From Aradus depressus (taxonomy: Eukaryota; Arthropoda; Insecta; Hemiptera; Aradidae): a DNA stretch of 64,000 nucleotides. This document shows, piece by piece, positions 20,175-31,740 of the stretch. The stretch covers positions 5,314,713 to 5,378,712 of the forward strand of contig OY759222.1 in the NCBI GenBank assembly GCA_963662175.1, in the 5' to 3' direction. Position 1 is the first letter of the stretch. Each line of letters begins with the position of its first letter. The notes under the pieces were generated by a model. It made no database searches, had not been told where the DNA came from, and saw only the letters and a program-made list of their open reading frames with translations. The position numbers and the translations under genes were made by a program.

Positions 20175-21377
20175 TTAATGTTGTTTGCAACTGTTGCCAT
20201 GACGCAACAAACAGCTATCAAGAAGACTTTTACACTTTATATAATTTTAAAAAAAGTAAACATATGATTTGAGTGAATTTTCGTGTTAGTTGTATTGTTA
20301 ACAACAGCAGAAAAATGAAGGATATTGATGAAACTTTTGTAATTAATAAATTTGAGGTAAATGAAAGAGTGTGGGGAGACGGTGGTAGGGGGTCCCCACC
20401 AGTCGGTCTAAAGACAGAGCTCTGAAGGCAGTGGTCCTAGCTCCTTCGGCAAGGTAAGTCTTCATTTGTACCACAATGTACCTGTACAGTAGACACTCTT
20501 GTCCGACCTCTGCCTTCAATTAATATATGTTTTCTTTAGGAGTATTGTAACTTCGGACCGGTAGGTCTCCAAGTCTTATTTTCAGGTGCAAAAAAAAAAA
20601 ATTGAAAAATCGTACCTCTTTTTATTTTAATGGACTTTGGACATTTTGGAAGAAGAAAAAGTTAAATTTAAAATATACTGTTTATATAGAGAATGGCCGT
20701 ATAACAATTCGGAACGAGACGTTTTTTAGACGTTTGTTAATGAGGAATTCCGCGCCAAAGTGAACACTTTGATAACCCGACCCCCACAGATCGGGCTGAA
20801 AATTTGCACACGTGTTCTTGACGACAAGATATGATAATCCTCCAAGTTCTAGCCCCTAATATGCTATAGAACGCCCAGGGCGATTTTTTTTAAATTTTAA
20901 AATCAATATCGAAATTTTAATGTTTTTTCAAAAAAATATTGGAAAACATGATTCTTATAGGAAATTTTTCGAGAAATCCGAATTTTTAGTCAGTTTTACC
21001 CTGTATGGCAAGGAGGTGCCGCAATTTTCATTTAAAGTAAAACTTTTTGAAAAATTCATTGCCAAAAAATCACTGCACCGATTTTTTTTGAAACTTTCCA
21101 GAAATGTTCCAAAAAGCACATACTTTCAGATGATAATATTGGTCTATAACTCAATTTAGTCATTTTTTTGGTTTTATTTTACATTTTTTCGCATTCACAG
21201 CGATATTTAAGTCCAATACGGAAATAACTATATCGTCTCAAAGAATGTACAATAAGGTGTTGTAGGAAATTTTTTAAAGTAATGTTTAAATATTTATCTG
21301 AAATTGGCAAGCATCACTATATAAGCATAGCGGGTAAGAGGTTTGCTATTTATTGAAATTTGAAGTTTTAGTACGTA
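20175..21377. other. Unassigned region
   Basis: No family recognised. A 14-codon open frame from ATG 20315 meets a GAG|GTAAAT donor-like site, too short to call. 20695-21340 looks like a moderately GC-varied repeat but I found no second copy in the window. Confidence 0.35.
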
Positions 21378-22320
21378 GGGGCTATAACTTATATAAGGAG
21401 CTATAACTTATATAAGGAGCTATAACTTATATAAGGAGCTATAACTTATATAAGGGGCTATAACCTATATAAGGGGCTATAACCTATATAAGAGGCTATA
21501 ACCTATATAAGGGGCTATAACTTATATAAGGAGCTATAACCTATATAAGGAGCTATAACTTATATAAGGGGCTATAACCTATATAAGGGGCTATAACCTA
21601 TATAAGAGGCTATAACCTATATAAGGGGCTATAACTTATATAAGGAGCTATAACTTATATAAGGGGCTATAACCTATATAAGGGGCTATAACCTATATAA
21701 GAGGCTATAACCTATATAAGGGGCTATAACTTATATAAGGAGCTATAACTTATATAAGGGGCTATAACCTATATAAGGGGCTATAACCTATATAAGAGGC
21801 TATAACCTATATAAGGGGCTATAACTTATATAAGGAGCTATAACTTATATAAGGAGCTATAACTTATATAAGGGACTATAACCTATATAAGGGGCTATAA
21901 CCTATATAAGAGGCTATAACCTATATAAGGGGCTATAACTTATATAAGGAGCTATAACTTATATAAGGGGCTATAACCTATATAAGGAGCTATAACCTAT
22001 ATAAGAGGCTATAACCTTTACAAGGGGCTATAACTTATATAAGGAGCTATAACCTATATAAGAGGCTATAACCTTTATAAGGGGCTATAACCTATATAAG
22101 GGGCTATAACTTATATAAGGGGCTATAACCTATATAAGGGTCTATAACCTATATAAGGAGCTATAACCTATATAAGAGGCTATAACCTTTACAAGGGGCT
22201 ATAACTTATATAAGGAGCTATAACCTATATAAGAGGCTATAACCTTTACAAGGGGCTATAACTTATATAAGGAGCTATAACCTATATAAGAGGCTATAAC
22301 CTTTACAAGGGGCTATAACT
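21378..22320 (+). repeat. 19-bp satellite with higher-order repeats (about 50 copies)
   Basis: Unit GGGGCTATAACYTATATAA with variants GGAG, GGGG and GAGG at its start and C/T at one site. Variants recur in blocks: a 5-unit order (95 bp) in 21434-21960, and a 3-unit order (57 bp) including CCTTTACAA in 22000-22320. Confidence 0.95.
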
Positions 22321-22820
22321 TAAATAACCACAGATTTAAGGAAGAAAAGCGGCGGTGAACTATGAATATTTCATATTTTGTACATATTCTTTACCATTTT
22401 ATAAACATATTTTTGTTTTCATTTATTTCTTTTATTTATTATTCTAATTGTTTTGTTACTTTTATTGTTTTTTTTCGTATGTTTACTAACCCTCACACAT
22501 TTATAAAACTACAATATTTTATCATCCATCATTGCCATCAAATTTATTTAATGCTTTTATTTTTATATAATTTTATTATATTAAATATTCAAAAAAAAAA
22601 AAAATGAAAAATTTACATGGGTGAATGATTGGGTCGATTAATGAAAATTGTAAAATACAGTTAGAAATTTCTTGAAGAAAAATAATTTGAAAAAGTCCAT
22701 TGCGGTGTTAGTGACTTCAGGACCGGTTTTCTAAAGCCGGTTTTCAAAAGAAGGTTTTTTATTTATTTTTTAATCAAAATGCATCAAGATAAAACTGTTT
22801 ATATATTTATAGCTGCTCTG
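22321..22820. other. AT-rich, no gene seen
   Basis: T-rich open frames are compositional only. Confidence 0.4.
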
Positions 22821-23161
22821 GTTAGTTATTATCAATCATGTCCGGGCTTTAACTACGAGGTCATATCGCCTACTACCAGAGCGCTCTTTTATCACTCTGG
22901 TGGACATGAGCCCGACTCTACTGTGGGAGTCCTAAATTTTGCCTGCCCTAAATTTTTATTCACCTAGGGTAGGAGTCTTTAACGAGTATCTGATATCGTA
23001 CAGGCTCGGGACCATCGCTTAACGTCCCATCCGAAGGATTAAGTGTCCTTAAGGTTATTTTACCTTCCAGATAAAATAAACTAAGGGCCTCGGCCGGGTT
23101 ACGAACCAGCTATCTTTAGTTCAGTAAGCAAGCACGCATACCACTGAGCTACCTGCGCCCC
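22821..23161 (-). mobile_element. SINE-A, full length
   Basis: Tail GTTAGTTATTATCAATCATG to head AGCTACCTGCGCCCC. TATAGCTG (left) and TATAACTG (right) may be a mutated target duplication. Confidence 0.92.
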
Positions 23162-23970
23162 CTATAACTGTTATGTATTTACCTACCAAAAACCATGCAT
23201 ACAGTTGCATCCTGGTTTTGTAACAGACAGACATTATCAAAAAAATGGTCAAAACTCTTTCAGGGGATTTTTGAAATAGTGAAATTTCGTTGAAAAATTG
23301 ATCTCGGTCTATCGGAAGAGTACAATATTCGTCATACTATAAATATAAGTACCAGGTATAATAACCACTCACAAAATATTGGTCATAAAGCGGCCGACAT
23401 TTGTGAAACAGACAGTAAAATGCTACCCCCATCACTGCCTATTGGGAATCATCTATTTTGACCTTATAGATTATATAATATTATTCAATATTTTCTTTGT
23501 AGTATTACCTGGATATTATTATTGTCAAACCTGTAATTGTAAATAAATACAATGTTGTATAACAATAAATCCTTAAGTTTACCCAAAACACACCATTTTT
23601 TGTTGTGCCCTAGAAGAAACAAAGGTTTTTTGAACAGAAAGATATAAATTGTAAATATGTTTCAAGAAAAAACCGACAAAACTTGAGGTAATCCTGGAAA
23701 ACTTAAAACTCTATGTCAGAATAATTTTCTTTTCGCAAATTCGCAGACGAAAAATATACTTTATTTTTAGTCAATATGTTTTTAAAAATAAATCATTCAC
23801 AACAATAAAGGATTCAATTCATGACAGACTTCCTTACTTCTTAATCTACTTGTGACTTAATAAATAATCCACATTTCAGTGATTAACTTTTTAATCACTA
23901 TTTTCAAATACATAGTACACGCTTTAATCCCTGATAGGACTAAACCAAATCCTCAAAGAGAACAGGATTT
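23162..23970. other. Intergenic, nothing recognised
   Basis: AT-rich; no exon, TIR or SINE seen. Confidence 0.4.
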
Positions 23971-23974
23971 TTAC

Positions 23975-24245
23975 TTTCCCAGATATACGAAGTATAGGGG
24001 AAGTTATGTAATCAGTTAACAATTTGATGCGGAGTTTTCAACGAAATTTCATGTTTTCCGACTTTTAGATTCCAAATGTAGAAAAAAAAATGCCTAACGG
24101 TCTGTGAACACGATAACGCCCGATCGAATGAATGTATCAACACGAGCTTTAAATGTGAATCCAGGACCCTTCAACGACTTCACATTGTTTTTTAGCCAAA
24201 TCGACCAAAAGAAAGGGGGAGGCTTAATATAAGAACTCAAGAGGC
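23975..24245 (-). repeat. Repeat R
   Basis: Reverse copy: GATGCGGAGTTTTCAACGAA, ATGTTTTCCGACTTTTAGAT, AGCCAAATCGACCAAAAGAA. Directly followed by a solo SINE-A 3' part. Confidence 0.7.
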
Positions 24246-24246
24246 A

Positions 24247-24330
24247 GACGGTAGCGCAGTGATGAAAGAGCGCTCTGGTAGTAGGCGATATGACCTCGTA
24301 ATTTAAAGCCCGGGCATGAGTTACAACTAA
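24247..24330 (+). mobile_element. SINE-A, internal deletion (head fragment joined to 3' part)
   Basis: ACGGTAGCGCAGTG is followed at once by ATGAAAGAGCGCTCTGGTAG and the 3' end; the middle 200 bp are gone. Confidence 0.8.
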
Positions 24331-25719
24331 CTAATAATAATCACTCAAATACAAAAGAAACATTATTTGAATCAAATAAACACTGAAAGCAACTATTTAC
24401 TGTTTAAAACTTGCTAAGTGGTCACTGTAGACCAACACAATCCATAAAACAGCTGACCAGCTCACTCACTCTATTCTCTCTAATCCGATATATATAGAAT
24501 TTCTAAATACACATAGTTACACTACGTTTAAGTACAAAACGATCACAACAGTTAATGTTAATAAAAATAAGGAAATAAATTAGTAAACTCAATAAATCTA
24601 TACCATCGTTGAAATATACGATGAAGCTGGAATAATATAGTTTCAAAATGGAACTGGTCCCAAGTCATTCCTGATCAGGAATAGGTATATGCCATAGAGC
24701 GAACGGAACGGCCGCTCCAGGCGCCAAGTCCCAGGGGGCGCCTCAGTGGTAAAGAAAAATAAAGGAAAAAAATATTTTTTTCGCTTTTCGATATTTTGAT
24801 TGCGAGCGTGTGGCTAGTATGGTATCTGAATGACCTTATCTGTTGAGACGCGCACCGGTCGACTGGGGGCAACACTGGTATAGGTACTGTGAAGTGTGCA
24901 GTGCCATCGAGCATGGCTGTTTTCAATTGACAAATTAGACAGAGACTTAAGATGTCGAGGTCTTCCAAGTTCCATGCTTGCACACACAACTGGTGTATAT
25001 TAGGGGCAAGCAAGGGGGGCGCCATAACTAGATCTCGCTCCATCCTAAAACTTGCCTCGGGCCGGCAGTGCAAAAAATCAATCATTAATTACCATTGGAC
25101 CGATTTAAAGGTACAAAACTGGTAACTTGATCAAAAAGAAATCTCACTAAAAAATATTAAGTTTACACAACGTCTAAACACAAAATGGCAACTGGTAATT
25201 TGAATAGAAATAAATAAATGAGTAAGCTCAATAAATCGATTATGAAATGTTGGTTGATAAGTTCTAATAATATGTTTACATAATGGAAATTATCCAGACT
25301 CATTCAAGATCAATAATGAATAGGTAACATTATTTTTATCTAGAAACAAACTAATTTACAGATCAGTAGCTCAGTTTATTATCTGTTAATTGAAGACAGT
25401 TAAATAACATTATCTTCATCTTTAGGCGTGACAAATATTTTTTTTTTGAATCGTACACGAGGTATTCAAACTCCAAGGCAGAAACCCTAAAGAAAACCTG
25501 TTTCTAAAATATATCGCGTTCGGCCAAACGGCCATTGACCCACCCTTTCAGTCCGTATAAAATTCCAGTCTGGAGAAAAATAAAAATATTTTAAGGGAAA
25601 ACACTTTTCTCTGAAAATAAAAATATGAATATTGCACACCGTTGGAAAGGTCATAAATTACATTCAAGTTGAAGCTTTAGAAATGTATTGTTTTATTTCA
25701 CGAAATCCCATAAACAAAT
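24331..25719. other. Unassigned; diverged duplication around 24500-24690 and 25120-25330
   Basis: GAAATAAATTAGTAAACTCA near 24570 is matched by AATAAATGAGTAAGCTCAAT near 25207, each followed by AATAAATC and later by related text, so an old duplication brackets 24690-25090. The central part has short GGCGCC-containing borders but no proven ends. Confidence 0.35.
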
Positions 25720-25971
25720 AGTTATTGTAATTCATGCCCGGTCTTTAACTACGAGACCATATCACCTACTACCAGAGCGCTCTTTTGTTACTGGTAGACT
25801 ACATTTTGCCTACCCAACTTCAGTTACTTTCGGTCTTTAACGAGTACCTACCTAACATCATACAGGCTTGGGACCATCGCTTAACGTCCCATCAGAAGAA
25901 CTGCGTGATTAAATTTATTTTAACTGCCAGAGAAAATAAACTGGTTTCGAACAGGCGATCTTGAGCTCAGT
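25720..25971 (-). mobile_element. SINE-A, diverged
   Basis: TTCATGCCCGGTCTTTAACT to GATCTTGAGCTCAGT; hairpin region shortened. Confidence 0.85.
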
Positions 25972-26287
25972 GGACGCTAAGGTGAGTGTGAGACGGCGGA
26001 GTGAACGTAAACTTCATTACAGTTAGGCAACGATATTTTAGCTTTCTAGAAGAAAGAAAATTGTTTCTCATAAAGTTTTTCGAAAATGATATTTCGACTT
26101 CAAGTAAAAATAAATAGAGAAAATAGTTCGTTTAATGAACTTTTATTGTTTGTACATACCTGTATTATAGAAAGCCATTATATAATATAGCTATTCATAT
26201 TATGAATAAAAATAGAAATATATAAAAAAAATATATACAGTTTTTTGAGGAAGTAGGTACGAGTACGTATACACAGGGACTGGACAG

Positions 26288-26956
26288 TAGGGTGGAACGA
26301 AAATGGCCTTTTAAAATTTTTTTTAGTTATTAGTTTGGTAATAGTGGAGAAAAGTTGCCTTTTAAGTTCAAAAAGAATTTAAAAAAATATGTTGCAATAC
26401 TACAACATCTTGGGGTGCCGCAAAGAGCTTAAAGTTTGTAAAAAAATTGAAAAATTTGATAAATTATTTTTTATGAATTTCTCGTACATATAATGTTACA
26501 AAAGATGGTTTTAAATACATATATAAGCATTAGAATTGGATTATTAATTATAAAATATAATAAAAATAAAAAATATTTTGTAATGTCAAACTTTGTATTT
26601 CTTACTTCTGTATCCTTAATGATTACAAATGTTACAGCTGCAAAATGTTTGTTTCTACTTCATTGCCAAATTAAACTGGTCCTTGCGGCACCTCAAGACC
26701 TACTCCAATATTTTTCATATTATTAATTTATTTTTTAAACTTTTCTGCGCTATTGCAAATTAAAAGTCATACAATCGAGACACGCAAAAATCTTTGAAAA
26801 AGTTCCAAAAAAGTGTGTTTTTATGAAACTTTAAGGTCCTTGCGGCACCTCAAGACGTACTCCAATATTTTTTATTTATCTTACCTACACTAAAAGGCAA
26901 CTTTTCCGCGCTATTGCAAATTAAAAATCAAAAGGTGATTTTTTCGTTCCACCCTA
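26288..26956. mobile_element. Nonautonomous DNA transposon, TIR TAGGGTGGAACGAAAA
   Basis: Ends TAGGGTGGAACGAAAA and its exact reverse at 26941-26956. CTGGACAG flanks both sides (26280-26287 and 26957-26964), an 8-bp duplication, hAT-like. Inside, GTCCTTGCGGCACCTCAAGA appears twice (26680, 26834). Confidence 0.85.
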
Positions 26957-26964
26957 CTGGACAG

Positions 26965-27607
26965 TGTGGTCGTAAAAAGTAAAAAGTTCGATTTTTCAAA
27001 ATCCCCATTCAAATTCTTGTGTAGTTTGACGGAAAAAAATTTTGTGAATTTTTTCATATTTTTTTGAATGAATTAACGTGGCCCTGTGGACGGCCAAAGT
27101 TTAACTCGTGTTTTAAACGGGGTTTTTGAATATTTACATATTTTTAAGTAGGTCTTAGTATTTTTAATATAAAAATCTAAAAATACATGGATTATGGGTT
27201 TTCGGGGTCGCTGAAAACGAATTTCATATTTAAAAAAAATTTTTGACAGTCACATTTCCCAAAAAACTTGTACAAAAATTGACGAAAATGATAAAATTTT
27301 TCGAATCGATTCATTTTAATGAATTATTAATTTTTTAATATGAAATTCGTTTTCAGCGACCCCGAAAACCCATAATCCATGTATTTTTAGATTTTTATAT
27401 TAAAAATACTAAGACCTACACTTAAAAATATGTAAATATTAAAAAAAACCATTTAAAACACGTGTTAAACTTTGACCGCCCACAGGGCCAGGTTAATTCA
27501 TTCAAAAAAATCTGAAAAAATTCACAAAATTTATTTTCGTCAAACTACACAAGAATTTGGATGGGGACTTTGAAAAAACCAACTATTTACTTTTTACGAC
27601 CACCCTA
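26965..27607. mobile_element. Long-TIR fold-back transposon sharing the same target
   Basis: Left end TGTGGTCGTAAAAAGTAAAA, right end (reversed) TAGGGTGGTCGTAAAAAGTA. The two arms (about 26970-27235 and 27340-27605) are near reverse complements, sharing for example TACATGGATTATGGGTTTTC. Flanks CTGGACAG and CTGGACAC. Confidence 0.85.
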
Positions 27608-27828
27608 CTGGACACTTTTAATGAGTTGTAATGAAGATATTTACCTACATAATTTTATGTTCTATTTTTTAAATAACTTTTGAACAAGAAATTTGCGTAG
27701 GAACTTCTTTGTTTAGAATTAAACTTTTAATAAGACCTCAATGTTCTTGCTTCATTCTGGGACAACCAATCTATATTACGAAATTTCCTCGGCACTTCTC
27801 TTTCGTAAAGATGAAGGGAGAAGGTATA

Positions 27829-28060
27829 TCCGAGGGCCCTTAGGTTTTTTATCTGAGAGGTGAAGAAACCTTGAGCACGCCGTCCTTTGGATGGGACATT
27901 AAGCGTCGGTCCCTTTGTGAATAAAATTTAGGGTAGGCAACATTTAGGACTCCCATAGTAGAGTCGGGCTCATGTCCACAAAAATGACGAAAGAGAGCTC
28001 TGGTAGTAGGCGATATGACCTTGTAGTTAAAGCCCGGACATGAGTCTCAATAACTAACCA
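27829..28060 (+). mobile_element. SINE-A, head lost
   Basis: Starts CGAGGGCCCTTAGG, ends CCCGGACATGAGTCTCAATA. Confidence 0.88.
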
Positions 28061-28271
28061 AACTAAAAGCGAAGGTCAATATGGCGTCAATGGATCACAT
28101 ATAAGTTGATGTTTTGTACTAAGGAAAAACCGTCTCATAATTCCAACTGGAAGTCGAATGACGTAACCTCACACCCAGATCAGAGAACAAATTATATTTA
28201 TTTTCGTTGTGTAAAATTAACGCTGACTCTCTCAACAGATCGCCTGTACTGATCATCTATTTGTATATAAA

Positions 28272-28524
28272 CAGTTAGTTATTAACACTCATGCCCGGGC
28301 ATTAACTACAAGGTCATATCGCCTACTACCAGAGCGCTTTTTTCACTCTGGTGGACATGAGTCCGACTCTACTATGGGAGTCCTAAATGTGGTCTTGCTG
28401 GGTAGGTTTATTCACCAAGCATAGGAGTCTTTAACGAGTACCTGACATCGTACAGGCTCCGGACCATCGCTTAAAGTCCCATCCGAAGGACGGCGTGCTT
28501 AAGTTTTTTTTTACCTCCCAGATC
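28272..28524 (-). mobile_element. SINE-A, head lost
   Basis: AGTTAGTTATTAACACTCAT at the 3' side; ends at ACCTCCCAGATCTA before the tRNA-like part. Confidence 0.88.
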
Positions 28525-28624
28525 TAATATAGTTATATTATAGTTATAGTAATATAGTTATATAATATATCAACATACCAGAGGAAACATTTTTGAAAAC
28601 ATCATTTAAAAAGTAAACGATTAA

Positions 28625-28815
28625 TTAAAAGAAAACATTATCCGTTCTCACAGTGCGTGGACGGCCTAACGAGGTCTCACATACAGATAGGGTCTCATTG
28701 TAACGATTTATAGTGCGATACACGAACATACGGCTGATACCTAAAGGTTCTAAAGTGCTGAAAATCTCTGAGTTAGATTTTCCAACTTTGTACAAGGCGA
28801 GCAAACCGGTTTTCT
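28625..28815 (-). pseudogene. Tc1/mariner-type transposase N-terminal HTH fragment
   Basis: Minus-strand frame has LLALYKVGKSNSEIFSTLEP, ISRMFVYRTINRYNETLSV and GRPRTVRT. This matches the paired-like helix-turn-helix and the GRPRTVRT linker of mariner-family transposases. The DDE domain is absent; the frame upstream (to 28945) looks unrelated. Confidence 0.78.
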
Positions 28816-29062
28816 TTATTCCCCCACTCCATGTAAACTGAGCGAAAGAAAAGTACAAACTAATTGGGATTATTAGCCAGATGTTTAATGTAAACAATGT
28901 GATGTAGGTGAGGCCTATGTAAACAACACCCAAGGATTTAATCAAAGTCCAACTTTTGTAACAGTATTTAATGCAGCACTAGGTATATACAAAATATAAG
29001 AACTAATTTAATTTAAAGTAGCTCGGCTGCTCTCATGCAGTCCCTGCTGCTAGTTGTGACTC

Positions 29063-29268
29063 AGACCGGCCGAGGCCCTTAGTTTATTTTATCTGGGAGG
29101 TAAAATAAACTTAAGCACGCCGTCCTTCGGATGGGACGTTAAGCGATGGTCTCGAGCCTGTACGATGTCAGGTAGAGGACCCCTGCCTCAAGTGAATGAA
29201 ATTTTATGACGTTTTAATATGACGTTGTGGTTAGAGCCCGGCTATGATAATAACTAACTAACAATTAT
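29063..29268 (+). mobile_element. SINE-A, first of a tandem pair
   Basis: Starts in the B box (GACCGGCCGAGGCCC) and ends GCCCGGCTATGATAATAACT, hairpin deleted. Confidence 0.88.
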
Positions 29269-29665
29269 AACATCACTTCTCCAATTTACATATTGCCTTC
29301 TTATAATATATTATCGAGGGCGCCGGTAGCTCAGTGGTATGCGTGCTTGACTTCTGAGCTCATGAATGTGGGTTCGTAACTCGACCGAGGCCCTTAGTTT
29401 ATTTTATCTGGGAGGTAAAATAAACTTAAGCACGCCGTCCTTCGGATGGGACGTTAAGCGATGGTCCCGAGCCTGTACGATGTCAGGTAGAAGACCCCTG
29501 CCCTAGGTGAATGAAAGTTTAGGGTAGGCTCTGGTAGTAGGCGATATGATCTTGTTAATAGGGTATGAGTCATAATAACTAACAATTATAATATCACTTC
29601 TCCCATTTATATATTGCCTTCTTAAAAAATCATACATAATATATTATCAGAGCGTCCTTTCTCTC
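29268..29665 (+). repeat. Direct repeat of about 70 bp around the second SINE
   Basis: ACAATTATAAYATCACTTCT and ATTGCCTTCTTA...AATATATTATC occur at 29268-29316 and again at 29582-29650, far longer than a target duplication, so SINE plus flank were duplicated in tandem. Confidence 0.8.
29317..29585 (+). mobile_element. SINE-A, second of a tandem pair
   Basis: Head GGGCGCCGGTAGCTCAGTGG, same internal deletion region as its neighbour (AGGTAGA.GACCCCTGCC), ends GAGTCATAATAACTAACAAT. Confidence 0.9.
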
Positions 29666-29698
29666 ATTTATTTGTCCACTTAAAGTATATCTATCAAT

Positions 29699-29728
29699 GA
29701 CGTTTCAGGAAGCACTCCCAGCATCAAT
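29699..29728 (-). ncRNA. Hammerhead-like core, decayed and cut by a hAT element
   Basis: Minus strand: TTGATGC (core C3 and A9 changed), GGGAGTGCTTCC, GAAACGTC. The hAT at 29732 is inserted right beside it. Confidence 0.4.
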
Positions 29729-29731
29729 GTC

Positions 29732-30335
29732 CAGGGGCGTAGCCAGGGGGGGGGGGGGCGCCTGCCCCCCCTGGTCAGAGCAAAAAAACAAGATAACAAT
29801 AAATAAACTAAAAAAATAGTTTTTATTAAAAATGGATTGCTTGCAAGTTACCAATAGGATCTTCAAATTTCCCTTGCGTCTGATTCCTAAATCAGCAATC
29901 AGCTGTTACATAAATGTACATCTAAAAAACAAGTCATATTACATTTATTTAAATATATATGAATTCGATCATTTCATTTCCTTGCACAAAATCGTCATTT
30001 ATGTTATACTTTATACTCTTAAAGCTGATTTTATATGTGCAGTAAAGATGTAAAGCGTAGCAGCAGCAAATGCACGCTATTGGATGTGAGTCAATTAATT
30101 CTAAAAGCGCAGAAATCATAGTATGCATGTGCTGCTTCTGCGCTTTGCATTTTTGCTGCTCATGTAAAGTCAACTTGAGTATTACAGTCAGTGGTTACCT
30201 CAGGGGGAGTCTCCCAAACTAATAACAAAAAGTCTGCAACGCTAACCACGGAAACTGCGGGCTGTGCCCCCGGGAGTCTATACCCCCCACCCTCGTAGCC
30301 TAATTTTGCCCCCCCCCCCCCTGGCTACGCCCCTG
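29732..30335. mobile_element. hAT-type MITE (CAGGGGCGTAGCCAGG ends)
   Basis: Ends CAGGGGCGTAGCCAGG and reverse, each followed by G or C runs. Perfect 8-bp duplications TCAATGTC at 29724-29731 and 30336-30343. No transposase. Inserted into a repeat F copy. Confidence 0.93.
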
Positions 30336-30379
30336 TCAATGTCTGTAATACATGTGATGTGTTCTTTATGCTAACTATT

Positions 30380-30518
30380 AGTATATATGTAGCATATAGG
30401 TGATATAATAAGGGGGAAGCCAAGCGCTTCCAGGGAAGGGAGCTAAAGCACTAAAAGCACTGAGTGCTTAGGTCCCTAGGTGTAAGCACCAGCCCACCAC
30501 AGATATATTATTATTATT
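30380..30518 (+). mobile_element. Short retroelement insertion with (ATT)n tail
   Basis: About 139 bp ending in ATTATTATTATT, flanked by perfect 12-bp ATGCTAACTATT at 30368-30379 and 30519-30530. Class unknown; a 5'-truncated LINE or a SINE. It also sits in the repeat F copy. Confidence 0.82.
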
Positions 30519-30902
30519 ATGCTAACTATTCCTTCAGAATCTTTCTTTTATAGAACATATTTTATGTGTTCATATTTTGAATATATTTAAGCATCTAGTC
30601 AAAACTGTGTGCTGAAATGTTCTTAATGGCAGTAGTGCTGAATATCCTCCCATTGTTTTAAAGTATTCTTTTCAGTCTTACATATACAATTGTTAGAATA
30701 CAAAACCCTTGTCTCATTTTGATTATACAAGAGGAGAGATACAAAAGACATTTTTAATTTAGGACGCAACACTGAGGCCCCCCAACTCTCGAAGAACTGA
30801 CGACTAAACGTTAGTCATTCTTCGAATTCAAAACAAAAGAGTTAAAAATTTAATATAATAATACTTCAATCAGTGATACCAACAACGGAATTATTACATT
30901 AT

Positions 30903-31110
30903 TACTTCCCCAGCGGAGTTTTCAATAGAATTTTATCTTTTCCGACCTCTAAATTCCAAATTTGAAAAAAAGAATATGTCTGTCTGTGAACACAAAATTT
31001 TATATGTGAACTCAAAACCCTTTAACGACAACACCTGATGTTTTTCAGCCACATCGATCAAAGGGAAGATGGGGATTAACGGGAAGATTGAACTTAAAAA
31101 CTCTAATAAC
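30903..31110 (-). repeat. Repeat R
   Basis: TTCCCCAGCGGAGTTTTCAA, TTTTCCGACCTCTAAATTCC, CAGCCACATCGATCAAAGGG on the plus strand, reverse orientation. Lies next to the 3' side of the LINE. Confidence 0.65.
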
Positions 31111-31134
31111 TGCTGATAGAGTGAATATATCACT

Positions 31135-31680
31135 CTATATGAAATGTGAATATATCATCAGTTCCTCATGGAGTTGGCTGTTTCGGATAAACCATGATGC
31201 ATTCAGAGACACACGAAGAATTTTGTTCTGAAATGTTTGTAGTCGTGTTGTGAGTGAAGGACTGGCGCCATGCCATATTGGACAGGCGTATGTTAACAAT
31301 GGGAGAAGTAACGCTTTGTACAGGAGCAGTGTGCAAGAGTGTTTGAGGGGTGTGTTGCGGTTAATGAGTGGATAGAGATGTTTTAAACGGGTGTATGCTT
31401 GTGTAAGTTTTGTGTTGATGTGAAGTTTCCATGTGAGCCGTGTGTCTAAGAATACACCAAGGTACCGGACAGCCTGATCTTTAGGGTTCCATGGAATGGG
31501 AAGTCCGTCAACCCGCAACCTACTCTGGTCCTCTGTAAAAAATCGGCGAAGGGCAAAAATCTTTGCTTCTGTTTTACTGGCGTTCAACTGAAGCTTCCAT
31601 CGAGCGAACCAGCTGGAGACGTGGTTGAGAGAAATTTGTAACATGTCAACTGCTGTCTGGAGGTCTTCATGTTGACACAT
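31135..31680 (-). pseudogene. LINE reverse transcriptase, C-terminal part
   Basis: In the same frame as the 31741-32748 part. The bases just upstream (31681-31740) read ALYADDTLL, the RT catalytic motif C. Downstream are RLTWKLHINTKL and LLLPLLTYACPIWHGAS typical of Jockey RT tails. Confidence 0.88.
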
Positions 31681-31740
31681 AAGTAGTGTGTCGTCTGCGT
31701 ATAGTGCTAGAGTGGTATTACATGGCTCGGGGATGTCGCA

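Noticed and set aside
20315..20356. Short first exon ending in a GT donor
   Set aside because: Fourteen codons with no identifiable family or downstream partner; kept out of the gene list.
21378..22320. CRISPR array
   Set aside because: Units are adjacent 19-bp repeats without unique spacers, in a eukaryotic setting; it is a satellite.
22362..22607. 81-codon hydrophobic ORF
   Set aside because: Strongly T-rich sequence yields F, I, L and Y by composition alone.
24675..25085. 136-codon ORF on the minus strand
   Set aside because: No family resemblance, lies in GC-richer repeat-like sequence, and has no splice or start context.
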